A stretch of 60,027 bases of DNA from Pseudomonas viridiflava (GTDB taxonomy: Bacteria > Pseudomonadota > Gammaproteobacteria > Pseudomonadales > Pseudomonadaceae). Both the position numbers and the translations under genes were made by a program. The notes below the pieces were generated by a model that was not told where the DNA came from, made no database searches, and saw only the letters and a list, made by a program, of their open reading frames with translations. Positions 7,190 to 15,526 of the stretch are shown here, one piece after another (position 1 is the first letter of the stretch; each line of letters starts with the position of its first letter). The DNA lies in assembly GCF_900580675.1 (NCBI RefSeq), contig NZ_UTBG01000049.1, positions 1-60,027 on the forward strand. The letters run 5' to 3'.

Positions 7190-9940
7190 ATGAACAAACG
7201 CAAAATGATCGGTGCGCAGTCGGCATTTGCCCTGCTGGCACTGGCCGTGTCCCAGGTGCATGCGGCCACCAGCCCTGCCCTGGATGAGGGCCGGGTAAGC
7301 CGCGCAGAAAAGGCCGCGGACAAAACCCTGGCGAAGATGACCATGGAAGAAAAACTCGCCTACATCGGCGGCACCGGTGGTTGGGACGTCAAGCCGCTGA
7401 CCCAGTACGGCATCCCGCAGATCCACGGCGCCGATGGCGGCGTTGGCGTGCGTTACACCAGTGAAGGCAACGCCCAGGGCGTGGTGTACCCGTCCGGGCC
7501 GAACCTGGCAGCCAGCTGGAACCCGCGCCGCGCCATCGACCTGGGCCGTGCCCTGGGCTATGACACCGCAAGTGGCGGTTATCAGTTCGTCACCGGCCCC
7601 GGCGTGAACCTGTACCGCATGCCGTACAGCGGCCGTGCGTTCGAGTATTTGTCGGGTGAAGACCCGTTCCTCGGCGCCAGCCTCGGGCCAGCAGTGATCA
7701 ACGGGATTCAGTCGCGCGGCGTGTGGGCCAACGCCAAGCATTTCGCCGCCAATGACCAGGAAAGCAACCGCTTCCACCTCAACGAAACCATCAGCGAGCG
7801 CGTGCTGCGCGAGATGACCCTGCCGCCTTTCGAGTCCGCCTCAAAGAACAGCAAAGTCGCGATGATGATGTGTGCGTTCCAGAAGGTGAACGGCGAGTTC
7901 GCGTGCCAGAACAAGCACCTGATGCGCGACATCCTGAAAACCGAATGGGGCTATCCGGGCTTCGTCCAGAGCGACTACAACGCCGTGGTCGACGGCTTGC
8001 CTGCCGCACAGGCCGGCACCGACCTGGACATGATGGGCTACCAGATGAACAGCACCGTCCTCAAGCCGTACCTGGACAGTGGCGAGCTGAGCAGCGCGAC
8101 CATCGATGACAAGGTTCGCCGCATCCTCAAGCAGATCTACCTGTACAAATTCGACAGCAAAGCCCCGCTGACCAGCCACAACATGAACAGCGCCACCAGC
8201 AACCGCACGGCGCTGAATGCCGCGCGCGAAGGCATCGTGCTGCTGAAAAACCAGAACAGCCTGCTGCCGCTGGACGCGAAGAAGGTCAAGCGCATCGCCG
8301 TGGTCGGCACCCTGGCCAAGTACGCGCCGCCTACCGGTTTCGGCAGCGCCAACGTGATGGCCGCCAACTACATCAGCGAACTGAGCGGCCTGCAGCAACT
8401 GGCGCCGGGCGCCAAGGTCGATTTCATCGACGGGCTGTCGCTGGACCCGGCCACCTCGAGCTGGACCCATGCCGACAGCAATGGCAACAGCGCTAAAGGC
8501 GTGAAGACCGAGTTCTTCAGCAACACCAACTGGTCCGGTGACCCGGCTGCCACCCGCACCGACACCCACGTCAACCTCGACTGGTCCACCGACAGCCTGC
8601 CGGTGAATGGCGATACCGCCGCCACGTCGATTCGCTACAGCGGCCAGATCACCCCGACCGTCAGCGGCGAACAGGTGTTCAAGATCCGCGCCGACGGTGC
8701 AGTGCGCCTCTACGTCAACGGCAAGAAAGTCCTCGACAACGGCGACGGCAAGCCGCTGCCGAACAACAGCATTCCGCCGACCATCCCGGTGTTCGCCAAG
8801 GTCAATCTTGAAGCCGGCAAACCGGTCGACATCAAGCTCGAATACTCGCGCCGCAACGGCTACCTCTCGACCATGGGCGGCCTGGTTGGCGTGCAGATGA
8901 GCTGGGCATCGCTGGTTGCGCCGCAGGACCTGGCCCAGTACGACGCCGTACTGGTGGCAGCCGGCAACAGCAATGAATACGAAGGCGAAGGCTTCGACCA
9001 CAGCTTCGACCTGCCGGAATACCAGAACCTGCTGATCCAGAGTATCGCCAAGGTCAACCCGAACACCGTGGTGACCCTGCACGGCGGCACCGGCTTGAAG
9101 ATGAGCGACTGGATCGACCAGGTGCCGGCCGCACTGCACGCGTTCTACCCTGGACAGAACGGCGGCCAGGCCCTGGCAGAGATCCTGCTGGGCAAGGTCA
9201 ACCCGTCGGCCAAGCTGCCAATCAGTATCGAACGCAACATCGAAGACAACCCGATCTACGCGACTTTCCCCAAGTTCGACAATCAGGAAACCCTGAGCGA
9301 GATGAGCTACAAGGACGACCTGTTCCTGGGCTACCGCGGTTACGAGAAGAAGGGCATCAAGCCGCTGTACCCGTTCGGTTATGGCTTGTCGTACACCACC
9401 TTCGGCTACAGCAACATCAGCGTCAGCCCTGGCGTGGCAGTGGCCGGCGCGCCGATCAAGGTGTCGTTCGACCTGGCCAACACCGGCAAGGTCGCGGGCG
9501 CCGAAGTCGCCGAGCTGTACGTGGGCCAGAACAACCCGAAAGTCGAACGCGCGATCAAGGAGCTCAAGGGCTACAAGAAAGTGTTCCTCAAGCCTGGCGA
9601 GAGCAAGCGCGTGACCATCGAGCTCAACGACCGCTCGCTGGCCTACTACGACGTGGCCAGCAAGCAATGGGTGGTGGATGCCGACAGCTTCAACCTGTCG
9701 GTGGGCGCTTCGTCCCAGGACATCCGCCTGAACGCCAAGCTGGTCAACCCGTTCCGCCAGGAACTGTCGACCACCACCAGCAACCCGCTGCCGCGTTCGG
9801 CGCTGAACTCGACGCTGCGTGAATCGACGGTGAAGACCGGCGGTGTGCTACATCAAAATGAAGGGGACAGCGGCACCAGCGACGGTGATGGCTATGACAT
9901 GAGTGATGACACGACCCAAGGCAGTGCTGCGGGTAACTAA
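7190..9940 (+). CDS. Secreted glycoside hydrolase family 3 (beta-glucosidase-like) with PA14-like insert
   Basis: Predicted beta-glycosidase that removes terminal sugars from oligosaccharides outside the cytoplasm. The 916-residue product has a Sec signal peptide (MNKRKMIGAQSAFALLALAV, cleavage after VHA), a GH3 N-terminal barrel with the nucleophile motif GFVQSDYNAV (Asp262), a GH3 C-terminal domain, an inserted PA14-like domain (about residues 435-570, including SGEQVFKIRADGAVRLYVNG) and a fibronectin-III-like domain (about 745-860). It ends in an acidic, Ser/Thr/Gly-rich tail. The ATG at 7190 is preceded by GGAGAAACCC; a GTG 18 codons upstream would spoil the signal peptide. Export through the adjacent type II system is plausible but unproven. 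The substrate is unknown. Confidence 0.9.
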   Translation: MNKRKMIGAQSAFALLALAVSQVHAATSPALDEGRVSRAEKAADKTLAKMTMEEKLAYIGGTGGWDVKPLTQYGIPQIHGADGGVGVRYTSEGNAQGVVYPSGPNLAASWNPRRAIDLGRALGYDTASGGYQFVTGPGVNLYRMPYSGRAFEYLSGEDPFLGASLGPAVINGIQSRGVWANAKHFAANDQESNRFHLNETISERVLREMTLPPFESASKNSKVAMMMCAFQKVNGEFACQNKHLMRDILKTEWGYPGFVQSDYNAVVDGLPAAQAGTDLDMMGYQMNSTVLKPYLDSGELSSATIDDKVRRILKQIYLYKFDSKAPLTSHNMNSATSNRTALNAAREGIVLLKNQNSLLPLDAKKVKRIAVVGTLAKYAPPTGFGSANVMAANYISELSGLQQLAPGAKVDFIDGLSLDPATSSWTHADSNGNSAKGVKTEFFSNTNWSGDPAATRTDTHVNLDWSTDSLPVNGDTAATSIRYSGQITPTVSGEQVFKIRADGAVRLYVNGKKVLDNGDGKPLPNNSIPPTIPVFAKVNLEAGKPVDIKLEYSRRNGYLSTMGGLVGVQMSWASLVAPQDLAQYDAVLVAAGNSNEYEGEGFDHSFDLPEYQNLLIQSIAKVNPNTVVTLHGGTGLKMSDWIDQVPAALHAFYPGQNGGQALAEILLGKVNPSAKLPISIERNIEDNPIYATFPKFDNQETLSEMSYKDDLFLGYRGYEKKGIKPLYPFGYGLSYTTFGYSNISVSPGVAVAGAPIKVSFDLANTGKVAGAEVAELYVGQNNPKVERAIKELKGYKKVFLKPGESKRVTIELNDRSLAYYDVASKQWVVDADSFNLSVGASSQDIRLNAKLVNPFRQELSTTTSNPLPRSALNSTLRESTVKTGGVLHQNEGDSGTSDGDGYDMSDDTTQGSAAGN

Positions 9941-9956
9941 GCCGGACGCGGTCTAG

Positions 9957-10045
9957 TGTGGGAGCGGGCTTGCTCGCGAAAGCGTTGTGTCAGTCAGCAC
10001 ATGTGATGGCTGACCCACCGCTTCGCAGGCAAGCCAGCTCCCACA
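9957..10045. repeat. REPIN (paired inverted REP sequences)
   Basis: Two REP units in opposite orientation: TGTGGGAGCGGGCTTGCTCG at the left end and, inverted, GCAGGCAAGCCAGCTCCCACA at the right end, about 45 bases apart. The same pair recurs at 20248-20335 with a different spacer. These are non-autonomous repeats typical of fluorescent pseudomonads, moved by a RAYT transposase that is not in this window. Here it lies between the GH3 gene and the convergent TetR gene. Confidence 0.85.
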
Positions 10046-10076
10046 TTTGACCGTGCCCACTTTAGATTGCCGAATT

Positions 10077-10697
10077 TCACCCTCGATTTCTGATGGCCGC
10101 ATCGACCCGCGCAATGTAGGTATCGAAGCGCGCCACCAGGTCCACCTGTTCCGGAAAACGCAGCCACTGGATCTGCAGGCCATCCATCATGGCCAGGATT
10201 TCTTCCACCAGCCCGGCGATGTCCACGTCGCTGCGCACCTCCCCCGCCGCCACCAGGTCGGCAAACTGCGCCTGCAAACGCCGCTGGATCCCCGCATAAC
10301 GCTCCTGAAACCAGGCCCACGCCGGTTGCGTATCGAGCAGACTTTCCGCATTCAAAATCGTAAACGCGCGCACCACACCGGGCGCGGTGGCATTCGAGCG
10401 ATTGATCGCACGCAGGCTGCCGAGTAACCCGGACAGCGACTTCTCGGCGCGCACTTCATCGGCAATCCGTTGGTTGACCTCGTCGCGGCGTTGCAGCACG
10501 CCCATCAACAACGAAATCTTGCTCGGGAAGTGATGCAGCAGGCCGGCCACGGAGATGCCGACAATCGCCGCCACCTGCGCCACGGAGGCGCCGCTGTAGC
10601 CTTCCAGGGAAAACACTTGCAAAGCCGCGTCCAGCAGCTCTTCGCGGCGTTTTTCACCCTTGGGTGCGCGCCGGGTTTTGGGGGCAGGTTCGGTCAT
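10077..10697 (-). CDS. TetR-family transcriptional regulator
   Basis: A 206-residue regulator with the TetR helix-turn-helix in residues about 15-60 (SGASVAQVAAIVGISVAGLL followed by HHFPSK). The rest is an all-helical ligand-binding domain that I cannot assign to a ligand. ATG at 10697 has AAGGA seven bases upstream. It lies directly downstream of the LacI-type regulator on the same strand, with a 62-base gap, so the two could share a transcript. Its target is unknown. Confidence 0.85.
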   Translation of the reverse strand: MTEPAPKTRRAPKGEKRREELLDAALQVFSLEGYSGASVAQVAAIVGISVAGLLHHFPSKISLLMGVLQRRDEVNQRIADEVRAEKSLSGLLGSLRAINRSNATAPGVVRAFTILNAESLLDTQPAWAWFQERYAGIQRRLQAQFADLVAAGEVRSDVDIAGLVEEILAMMDGLQIQWLRFPEQVDLVARFDTYIARVDAAIRNRG

Positions 10698-10759
10698 GGG
10701 AACATCCTTGTGGGCAGGCTTGCACCGTATCCAAATTGCCCCCGGGCCGCAAATAAAGC

Positions 10760-11800
10760 TCAGGCGCTTTCGCGTTCGATCAGGCGGCAGTCCAACAGGT
10801 TCAAGCGCTGTACCTCATCCTCCACCGGCAGTACGCCAAGGCTTTCCAGCACCCGCGTGGCCGCCAGCACACCGATTTCCAACGCAGGTGGCTTGATGGT
10901 GCTCAGGCTCGGCAACAGCATTTCGGCAAACGGGTAATCGCCGAAACCGAGCACCGCGCAGTCCTGGGGGATCTTCAACCCGGCACGCTGCCCCGCCAGC
11001 AAGCCACCGGCGGCCAGGTTGTCATTGGCGAAGAAGATCGCGTCGGGCGGCGTGGCATGGCTCATCAGGCTTTCCATCGCCTGCTTGCCCGCGTCAAAGG
11101 GGGCACGGTCGGCATCGGGGGCGAAGACCCAGGGCTGCACGCCCAGCTCGGTCAGGGTCGCTGCAAACCCTTCGCCACGCTCGCGGGCGCTCAGGTCCCC
11201 CGCCGCGCTGTTCTGCACGAAAGCAATGCGTCGGTAGCCCTTGGCGTGCAGGTAGCGCGCGGCGGTGACGCCGACTTCATAGTGGGAAAAGCCGATCTGC
11301 AACGGCTCGCGTTCGGGCACGTAATCCCAGGTTTCCACCACCGGGATATCGGCGTCGGCGATCATCTTTTCGGTGCCCACACTGTGAAAGCGGCTGGTCA
11401 GCACCAGCGCCGCCGGCGACCAGCCGAGAAAGGCGCGCACCGCACTTTCTTCCTGCTCGGCGCTGAAATAACTGGACGCCAGCAACAGCTGATACCCGTG
11501 ACGGCTGAGGGTGTCGCTGAAACCCTGGAGGGTGTTGGCGAAGATCGGCCCCGAGATATTCGGGATGACCATGGCCACGATTCTGCCGCGCGCGGAAGCC
11601 AGCCCGCCAGCCACCAGATTCGGCACATAACCCAACTCGGCCACCACCTGGGCAATGCGCTCGCGGCGCTCGGGTGAGACCTGTTCCGGCTGGTTGAAGT
11701 AACGCGACACGGTGATCGCCGACACCCCGGCCTCGCGGGCCACAGTGTTCAAGGTGACGCGCCCGGCGCCACGGCGTTTGCGCGGTTTGTCTTCGCTCAC
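10760..11800 (-). CDS. LacI-family regulator, GntR (gluconate) type
   Basis: A 346-residue regulator with a LacI helix-turn-helix at residues 16-40 (VTLNTVAREAGVSAITVSRY) and a periplasmic-binding-protein-like effector domain. The region after the helix (FNQPEQVSPERRERIAQVV) resembles GntR gluconate repressors. It starts at a GTG with AGGA seven bases upstream. A perfect palindrome, TGTTAGCGCTAACA, of the type bound by GntR-like proteins lies 85 bases upstream, between this gene and the TonB receptor. No gluconate kinase or permease is adjacent, so its target is more likely the neighbouring operon or a distant locus. Confidence 0.85.
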   Translation of the reverse strand: MSEDKPRKRRGAGRVTLNTVAREAGVSAITVSRYFNQPEQVSPERRERIAQVVAELGYVPNLVAGGLASARGRIVAMVIPNISGPIFANTLQGFSDTLSRHGYQLLLASSYFSAEQEESAVRAFLGWSPAALVLTSRFHSVGTEKMIADADIPVVETWDYVPEREPLQIGFSHYEVGVTAARYLHAKGYRRIAFVQNSAAGDLSARERGEGFAATLTELGVQPWVFAPDADRAPFDAGKQAMESLMSHATPPDAIFFANDNLAAGGLLAGQRAGLKIPQDCAVLGFGDYPFAEMLLPSLSTIKPPALEIGVLAATRVLESLGVLPVEDEVQRLNLLDCRLIERESA

Positions 11801-11885
11801 GGGGTGATCCTGCTCAAACCAAAAAGGAATATAGGACTAATTTTTTAGTATTTGACGCTCTAACCAGACCTACCAATAATGCCGA

Positions 11886-11899
11886 TGTTAGCGCTAACA
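11886..11899. promoter_or_regulatory. LacI/GntR-type operator palindrome
   Basis: TGTTAGCGCTAACA is a perfect 14-bp palindrome with the central CG typical of LacI-family operators, close to the known GntR operator pattern TGTTANCGNTAACA. It sits in the 208-base gap between the LacI-type gene and the TonB receptor operon, so it could serve autoregulation, control of the operon, or both. Confidence 0.7.
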
Positions 11900-11917
11900 A
11901 AGCGCGTTGTCTGCTAC

Positions 11918-11929
11918 TCGCTCGAGCGA
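11918..11929. promoter_or_regulatory. Second perfect palindrome in the same promoter region
   Basis: TCGCTCGAGCGA is a perfect 12-bp palindrome 18 bases from the GntR-type operator and 80 bases before the TonB receptor start. It does not match the LacI-type site, so a second regulator could bind here. The neighbouring TetR gene is one candidate; this is inference. Confidence 0.4.
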
Positions 11930-12008
11930 ATGCCAAAGACAGTTTCACAGGCGCTGACGGTCGCAAGAACCGCAGCGGTTCAGGGCATTCCTTTTGAGCG
12001 GACACAGC

Positions 12009-14192
12009 ATGCACAAGCACACGCACTTATTCCTCCTTGCCGGCTTGACCACCCTTCCCGTGGCCCCGACCTTTGCCGCCGATGAGCCGCAAACCACGCT
12101 TAAAGCGGTGACGGTGACCGCGACCCGCCGCGAAGAATCGCTGCAAAAAGTCCCGGTGGCCGTCTCCGTTCTGGACGGCGAGCAATTGGAACGCGACAAC
12201 CGCAACGGCGTGGCGAGCATCGCGCAGCAAGTGCCGTCGCTGAACTTCCGCACCGGCGCTTCGAACAAGGACACCTCGCTGTTCGTGCGTGGCGTGGGCA
12301 CCATTTCCACTTCGCCCGGTGTCGAGCCGACCGTGGCCACGGTGATTGACGGCGTGGTCTACGCCCGCCCCGGCCAGGCCACCCTCGACCTGCTCGACCT
12401 GGAACGCATCGAAGTGCTGCGCGGCCCGCAAGGCACGCTGTTCGGCAAGAACGCCTCGGCCGGCGTGCTGAATATCACCAGCAAGGCGCCCACCGCCGAG
12501 ACCCACGGTTATATCGACCAGTCCTACTACAGCGGCAATGAAAGCCGCACGCGTTTCGGCATCGGCGGCAGCCTGGTGCCGGATGTGCTCAAGGGCTCGA
12601 TCAGCACGCTGTTCGGCAGCTACGACGGCAACGTCGACAACCAGCACAATGGCCAGGAGGTCAACGGCTACAACCACAATGGCATGCGCGGCAAGCTCGA
12701 ATTCACACCGAATGACGACGTGAAACTGACCCTGATCGCCGACTACATGCAGTCCCACGACGACGCGCCGAACGGCGTGGTCAGCAAGTCCCTGAGCCCG
12801 GCATTCACCAACGCGCTGAACCCGGTGCGGCCGTCCAGCGACAACCGCGACATCAACACCGACACCCGCAGCCACGTGGAAGACACCAACAAGGGCTTGT
12901 CTGCGCAGCTGGACTGGAACCTCGGCGACTACACCCTGACCTCGATCACCGCCTGGCGCGGCTGGGACAACACCCAGTACCAGGACGGCGACCGCCTCGG
13001 CACGGTGACCGCCGCCTTCCCCGGCACCGCCGACAAGGGCGATCTGGCCTTCGACCAATACTCCCAGGAACTGCGCCTGGCCTCGCCCAAAGGCGAATTC
13101 CTGGAGTACGTTGGCGGCCTGTTCTACATGCATGGCAAGAATGAAGAAACCTACCAGCGCACCCTCACGACCACCACGCGTACCGACCGCGGCGTCGCCG
13201 ACTACAGCACCACCAGCGACAGCTACGCGGCGTTCGGCGAAACCACGCTGAACTTCACCTCGCGCTTTCGCGGGATCGCCGGCCTGCGCTACACCCACGA
13301 CGACCTGAAGTACGATCACCGTCGTGCATCGACCTCGGCCACCACCGTCAGCGGGATTCAGCCGGCCACGTCCAGTTCCGGCTCGGTGGACGAGGACGGC
13401 TGGTCCGGCCGCCTTGGCGTGCAGTACGACATCAGCGACAGCGTCACCAGCTACCTGACCTACTCGCGTGGCTACAAGGGCCCGGCCTACAACGTGTTCT
13501 TCAACATGCAGCCGCGTGACACCGACGCGCTCAAGCCGGAAACCTCCAACACCTGGGAAGCCGGGATCAAGGCCACTGCCTGGAACAACCGCCTGACCAC
13601 CAACCTCGCGGTGTTCCACAGCGATTACGACAACTACCAGGCGAACTTTTTCGACAGCGTCGCCGGCCAGGTGGTAACGCGCCTGATCAACGCCGGCAGC
13701 GTCAGCACCGAAGGTGTCGAGCTGGATTACGCCTTGCAGGCCACCCAGCAACTCAAGCTGTCCGGCGCCCTCGCCTACACCCGCGCGCGCATCGATGAGT
13801 TCGCCTGCCCGGCCGGTGCTGCGGCAACCTGCAACGTGAACGGCAAGCCACTGCCCTACAGCCCGGACTGGAAAAGCTACGTACGCGCCGACTACAGCAT
13901 CCCGCTGGATAACGGCCTGGATATTGAGCTGGGCACCGACTACAGCTGGCAGAGCGAAGTGCAGTACGACATCAGCCAGAACGTCGATACCAAGCAAGGC
14001 GCCTATGGCATCTGGAACGCCAGCGTGGCCCTGGCCGACTACACCAACGGCTGGCGCGTGGCGCTGCTGGCGAAGAACCTCGCCGACAAGTCCTACTCGC
14101 CGCTGCTGGCCAGCGGCGGCAATTACATCTACCGCGCCGTACCGCGTGACGATGAACGTTACTTCGGCGTGCAACTGCGCAAGGATTTCTGA
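12009..14192 (+). CDS. TonB-dependent outer-membrane receptor (organosulfur operon)
   Basis: Outer-membrane active transporter energised by TonB-ExbBD. The 727-residue protein has a signal peptide (MHKHTHLFLLAGLTTLPVAP, cleavage near TFA), an early TonB-box-like segment (TLKAVTVTATRRE), a plug domain (SIAQQVPSLNFR, VLRGPQGTLFGKNASAGVLN) and a 22-strand barrel ending in FGVQLRKDF. There is no N-terminal STN domain, so no sigma-factor signalling is expected. The ATG at 12009 is preferred over a TTG five codons upstream because it begins the signal peptide. Two bases after its stop region comes a monooxygenase gene and then a sulfonate-type binding protein, which points to uptake of an organosulfur compound rather than iron. 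Confidence 0.9.
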   Translation: MHKHTHLFLLAGLTTLPVAPTFAADEPQTTLKAVTVTATRREESLQKVPVAVSVLDGEQLERDNRNGVASIAQQVPSLNFRTGASNKDTSLFVRGVGTISTSPGVEPTVATVIDGVVYARPGQATLDLLDLERIEVLRGPQGTLFGKNASAGVLNITSKAPTAETHGYIDQSYYSGNESRTRFGIGGSLVPDVLKGSISTLFGSYDGNVDNQHNGQEVNGYNHNGMRGKLEFTPNDDVKLTLIADYMQSHDDAPNGVVSKSLSPAFTNALNPVRPSSDNRDINTDTRSHVEDTNKGLSAQLDWNLGDYTLTSITAWRGWDNTQYQDGDRLGTVTAAFPGTADKGDLAFDQYSQELRLASPKGEFLEYVGGLFYMHGKNEETYQRTLTTTTRTDRGVADYSTTSDSYAAFGETTLNFTSRFRGIAGLRYTHDDLKYDHRRASTSATTVSGIQPATSSSGSVDEDGWSGRLGVQYDISDSVTSYLTYSRGYKGPAYNVFFNMQPRDTDALKPETSNTWEAGIKATAWNNRLTTNLAVFHSDYDNYQANFFDSVAGQVVTRLINAGSVSTEGVELDYALQATQQLKLSGALAYTRARIDEFACPAGAAATCNVNGKPLPYSPDWKSYVRADYSIPLDNGLDIELGTDYSWQSEVQYDISQNVDTKQGAYGIWNASVALADYTNGWRVALLAKNLADKSYSPLLASGGNYIYRAVPRDDERYFGVQLRKDF

Positions 14193-14194
14193 AC

Positions 14195-15526
14195 ATGAGC
14201 CGTCAACTGAAACTCGGCGCCTTTCTGATGGCCACCGGGCACCACGTCGCCGCCTGGCGCCACCCGGACGTGCCGGCAGACGCCGGGCTGGATTTCAGCC
14301 AGTACAAACACCTGGCACGGGTGGCCGAAGCGGCGAAGTTCGATGCGCTGTTCGTGGCCGACAGCATCGCCGCCGCCACCGGCGACATCGCCAGCCAAAT
14401 GGCGCGTTCGGACCATTTTGAGCCGCTGACCTTGCTCTCGGCACTGAGTGCGGTGACCGAGCATATCGGCCTGATCGCCACGGCGACCACCAGCTACAAC
14501 GAGCCCTACCAGGTGGCGCGCAAATTCGCCTCACTGGATCATTTGTCCGGCGGGCGTGCAGGCTGGAACCTGGTGACCTCGGACAATGCCGCCGAAGCGC
14601 AGAATTTCGGCCGCAACGAACACCTTGGCCATGCCGAACGCTACAGCCGCGCCAGGGAGTTTCATCAGGTGGTGACCGGCCTGTGGGACAGCTGGGACGA
14701 CGATGCTTTCGTACGCGACAAGGCCACTGGCACCTATTACGACCCGGCGAAACGACATTTGCTGGATCACGTCGGTGAGCACTTCCGGGTCAAGGGCCCG
14801 CTTAACGTCGCGCGTTCGCCCCAGGGCCAGCCGGTGATCGTGCAGGCCGGTTCCTCCGAAGCGGGCCGGGAGCTGGCCGCGCAAACCGCCGAGGTGGTGT
14901 TTACCGCGCAGACCTCGCTGGCCAATGCCCAGGCGTTTTATGCCGATCTCAAAGGGCGTTTGGGCCGCCATGTACGTGAGCCGGACGCGCTGAAGATCAT
15001 GCCGGGAATGTTCGTGGTGGTCGGGCAAACCGAGGCCGAGGCCCAGGCTAAATTCGAGGCTTTCCAGGCGCTGGTCGAGCCGGAAGTCGGCGTGGCATTG
15101 CTGGGGCGCATGCTGGGTAATTTCGACCTGTCCGGCTACCCGCTGGACGGGCCGTTGCCGTCGCTGCCCTTGACCGACAGCGGGCAGCGCAGACGTCAGC
15201 AGTTGCTCAGTGAGCTGGCGGATCGTGAGCAGCTGACACTGGCGCAGTTGGGCCGACGCATCGCCGGCGGTCGCGGGCATTACAGCCTGATCGGCACGCC
15301 TGCGCAGATCGCCGATCAGTTGCAAAACTGGTTTGAAAACGGCGCGGCGGATGGCTTCAACATTCTCGTGCCGCACCTGCCCGGTGGCCTGGAAGATTTC
15401 GCCCAATGGGTGGTGCCCGAGCTGCAACGACGCGGGTTATTTCGTACTGAATACAGTGGCTCTACCTTGCGCGAGCATCTTGGTTTGGCGCGCCCCGAAA
15501 ATCGTTTCAAGGAGGTTCCGGCATGA
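14195..15526 (+). CDS. FMN-dependent LLM monooxygenase, NtaA/SnaA/DszA family
   Basis: Luciferase-like monooxygenase that uses reduced flavin supplied by a separate reductase, with substrates in this family ranging from nitrilotriacetate to dibenzothiophene sulfone. The 443-residue product carries the family pattern KFDALFVADS, FEPLTLLSALSAVTEHIGL, SGGRAGWNLVTS and HYSLIGTPAQIADQL. AAGGA lies nine bases before the ATG. It follows the TonB receptor by two bases and overlaps the binding protein gene as ATGA. No flavin reductase is present in this cluster. The likely role is to release sulfite from an imported organosulfur compound; the substrate is not known. Confidence 0.88.
   Translation: MSRQLKLGAFLMATGHHVAAWRHPDVPADAGLDFSQYKHLARVAEAAKFDALFVADSIAAATGDIASQMARSDHFEPLTLLSALSAVTEHIGLIATATTSYNEPYQVARKFASLDHLSGGRAGWNLVTSDNAAEAQNFGRNEHLGHAERYSRAREFHQVVTGLWDSWDDDAFVRDKATGTYYDPAKRHLLDHVGEHFRVKGPLNVARSPQGQPVIVQAGSSEAGRELAAQTAEVVFTAQTSLANAQAFYADLKGRLGRHVREPDALKIMPGMFVVVGQTEAEAQAKFEAFQALVEPEVGVALLGRMLGNFDLSGYPLDGPLPSLPLTDSGQRRRQQLLSELADREQLTLAQLGRRIAGGRGHYSLIGTPAQIADQLQNWFENGAADGFNILVPHLPGGLEDFAQWVVPELQRRGLFRTEYSGSTLREHLGLARPENRFKEVPA

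Noticed and set aside
7841..9667. A 608-codon frame antisense to the GH3 gene
   Set aside because: No recognisable domain; shadow of a confident gene.
12027..14174. A 715-codon frame antisense to the TonB receptor
   Set aside because: It mirrors the codon pattern of the real gene, lacks any family motif and has no ribosome binding site; GC-rich third positions create such shadow frames.
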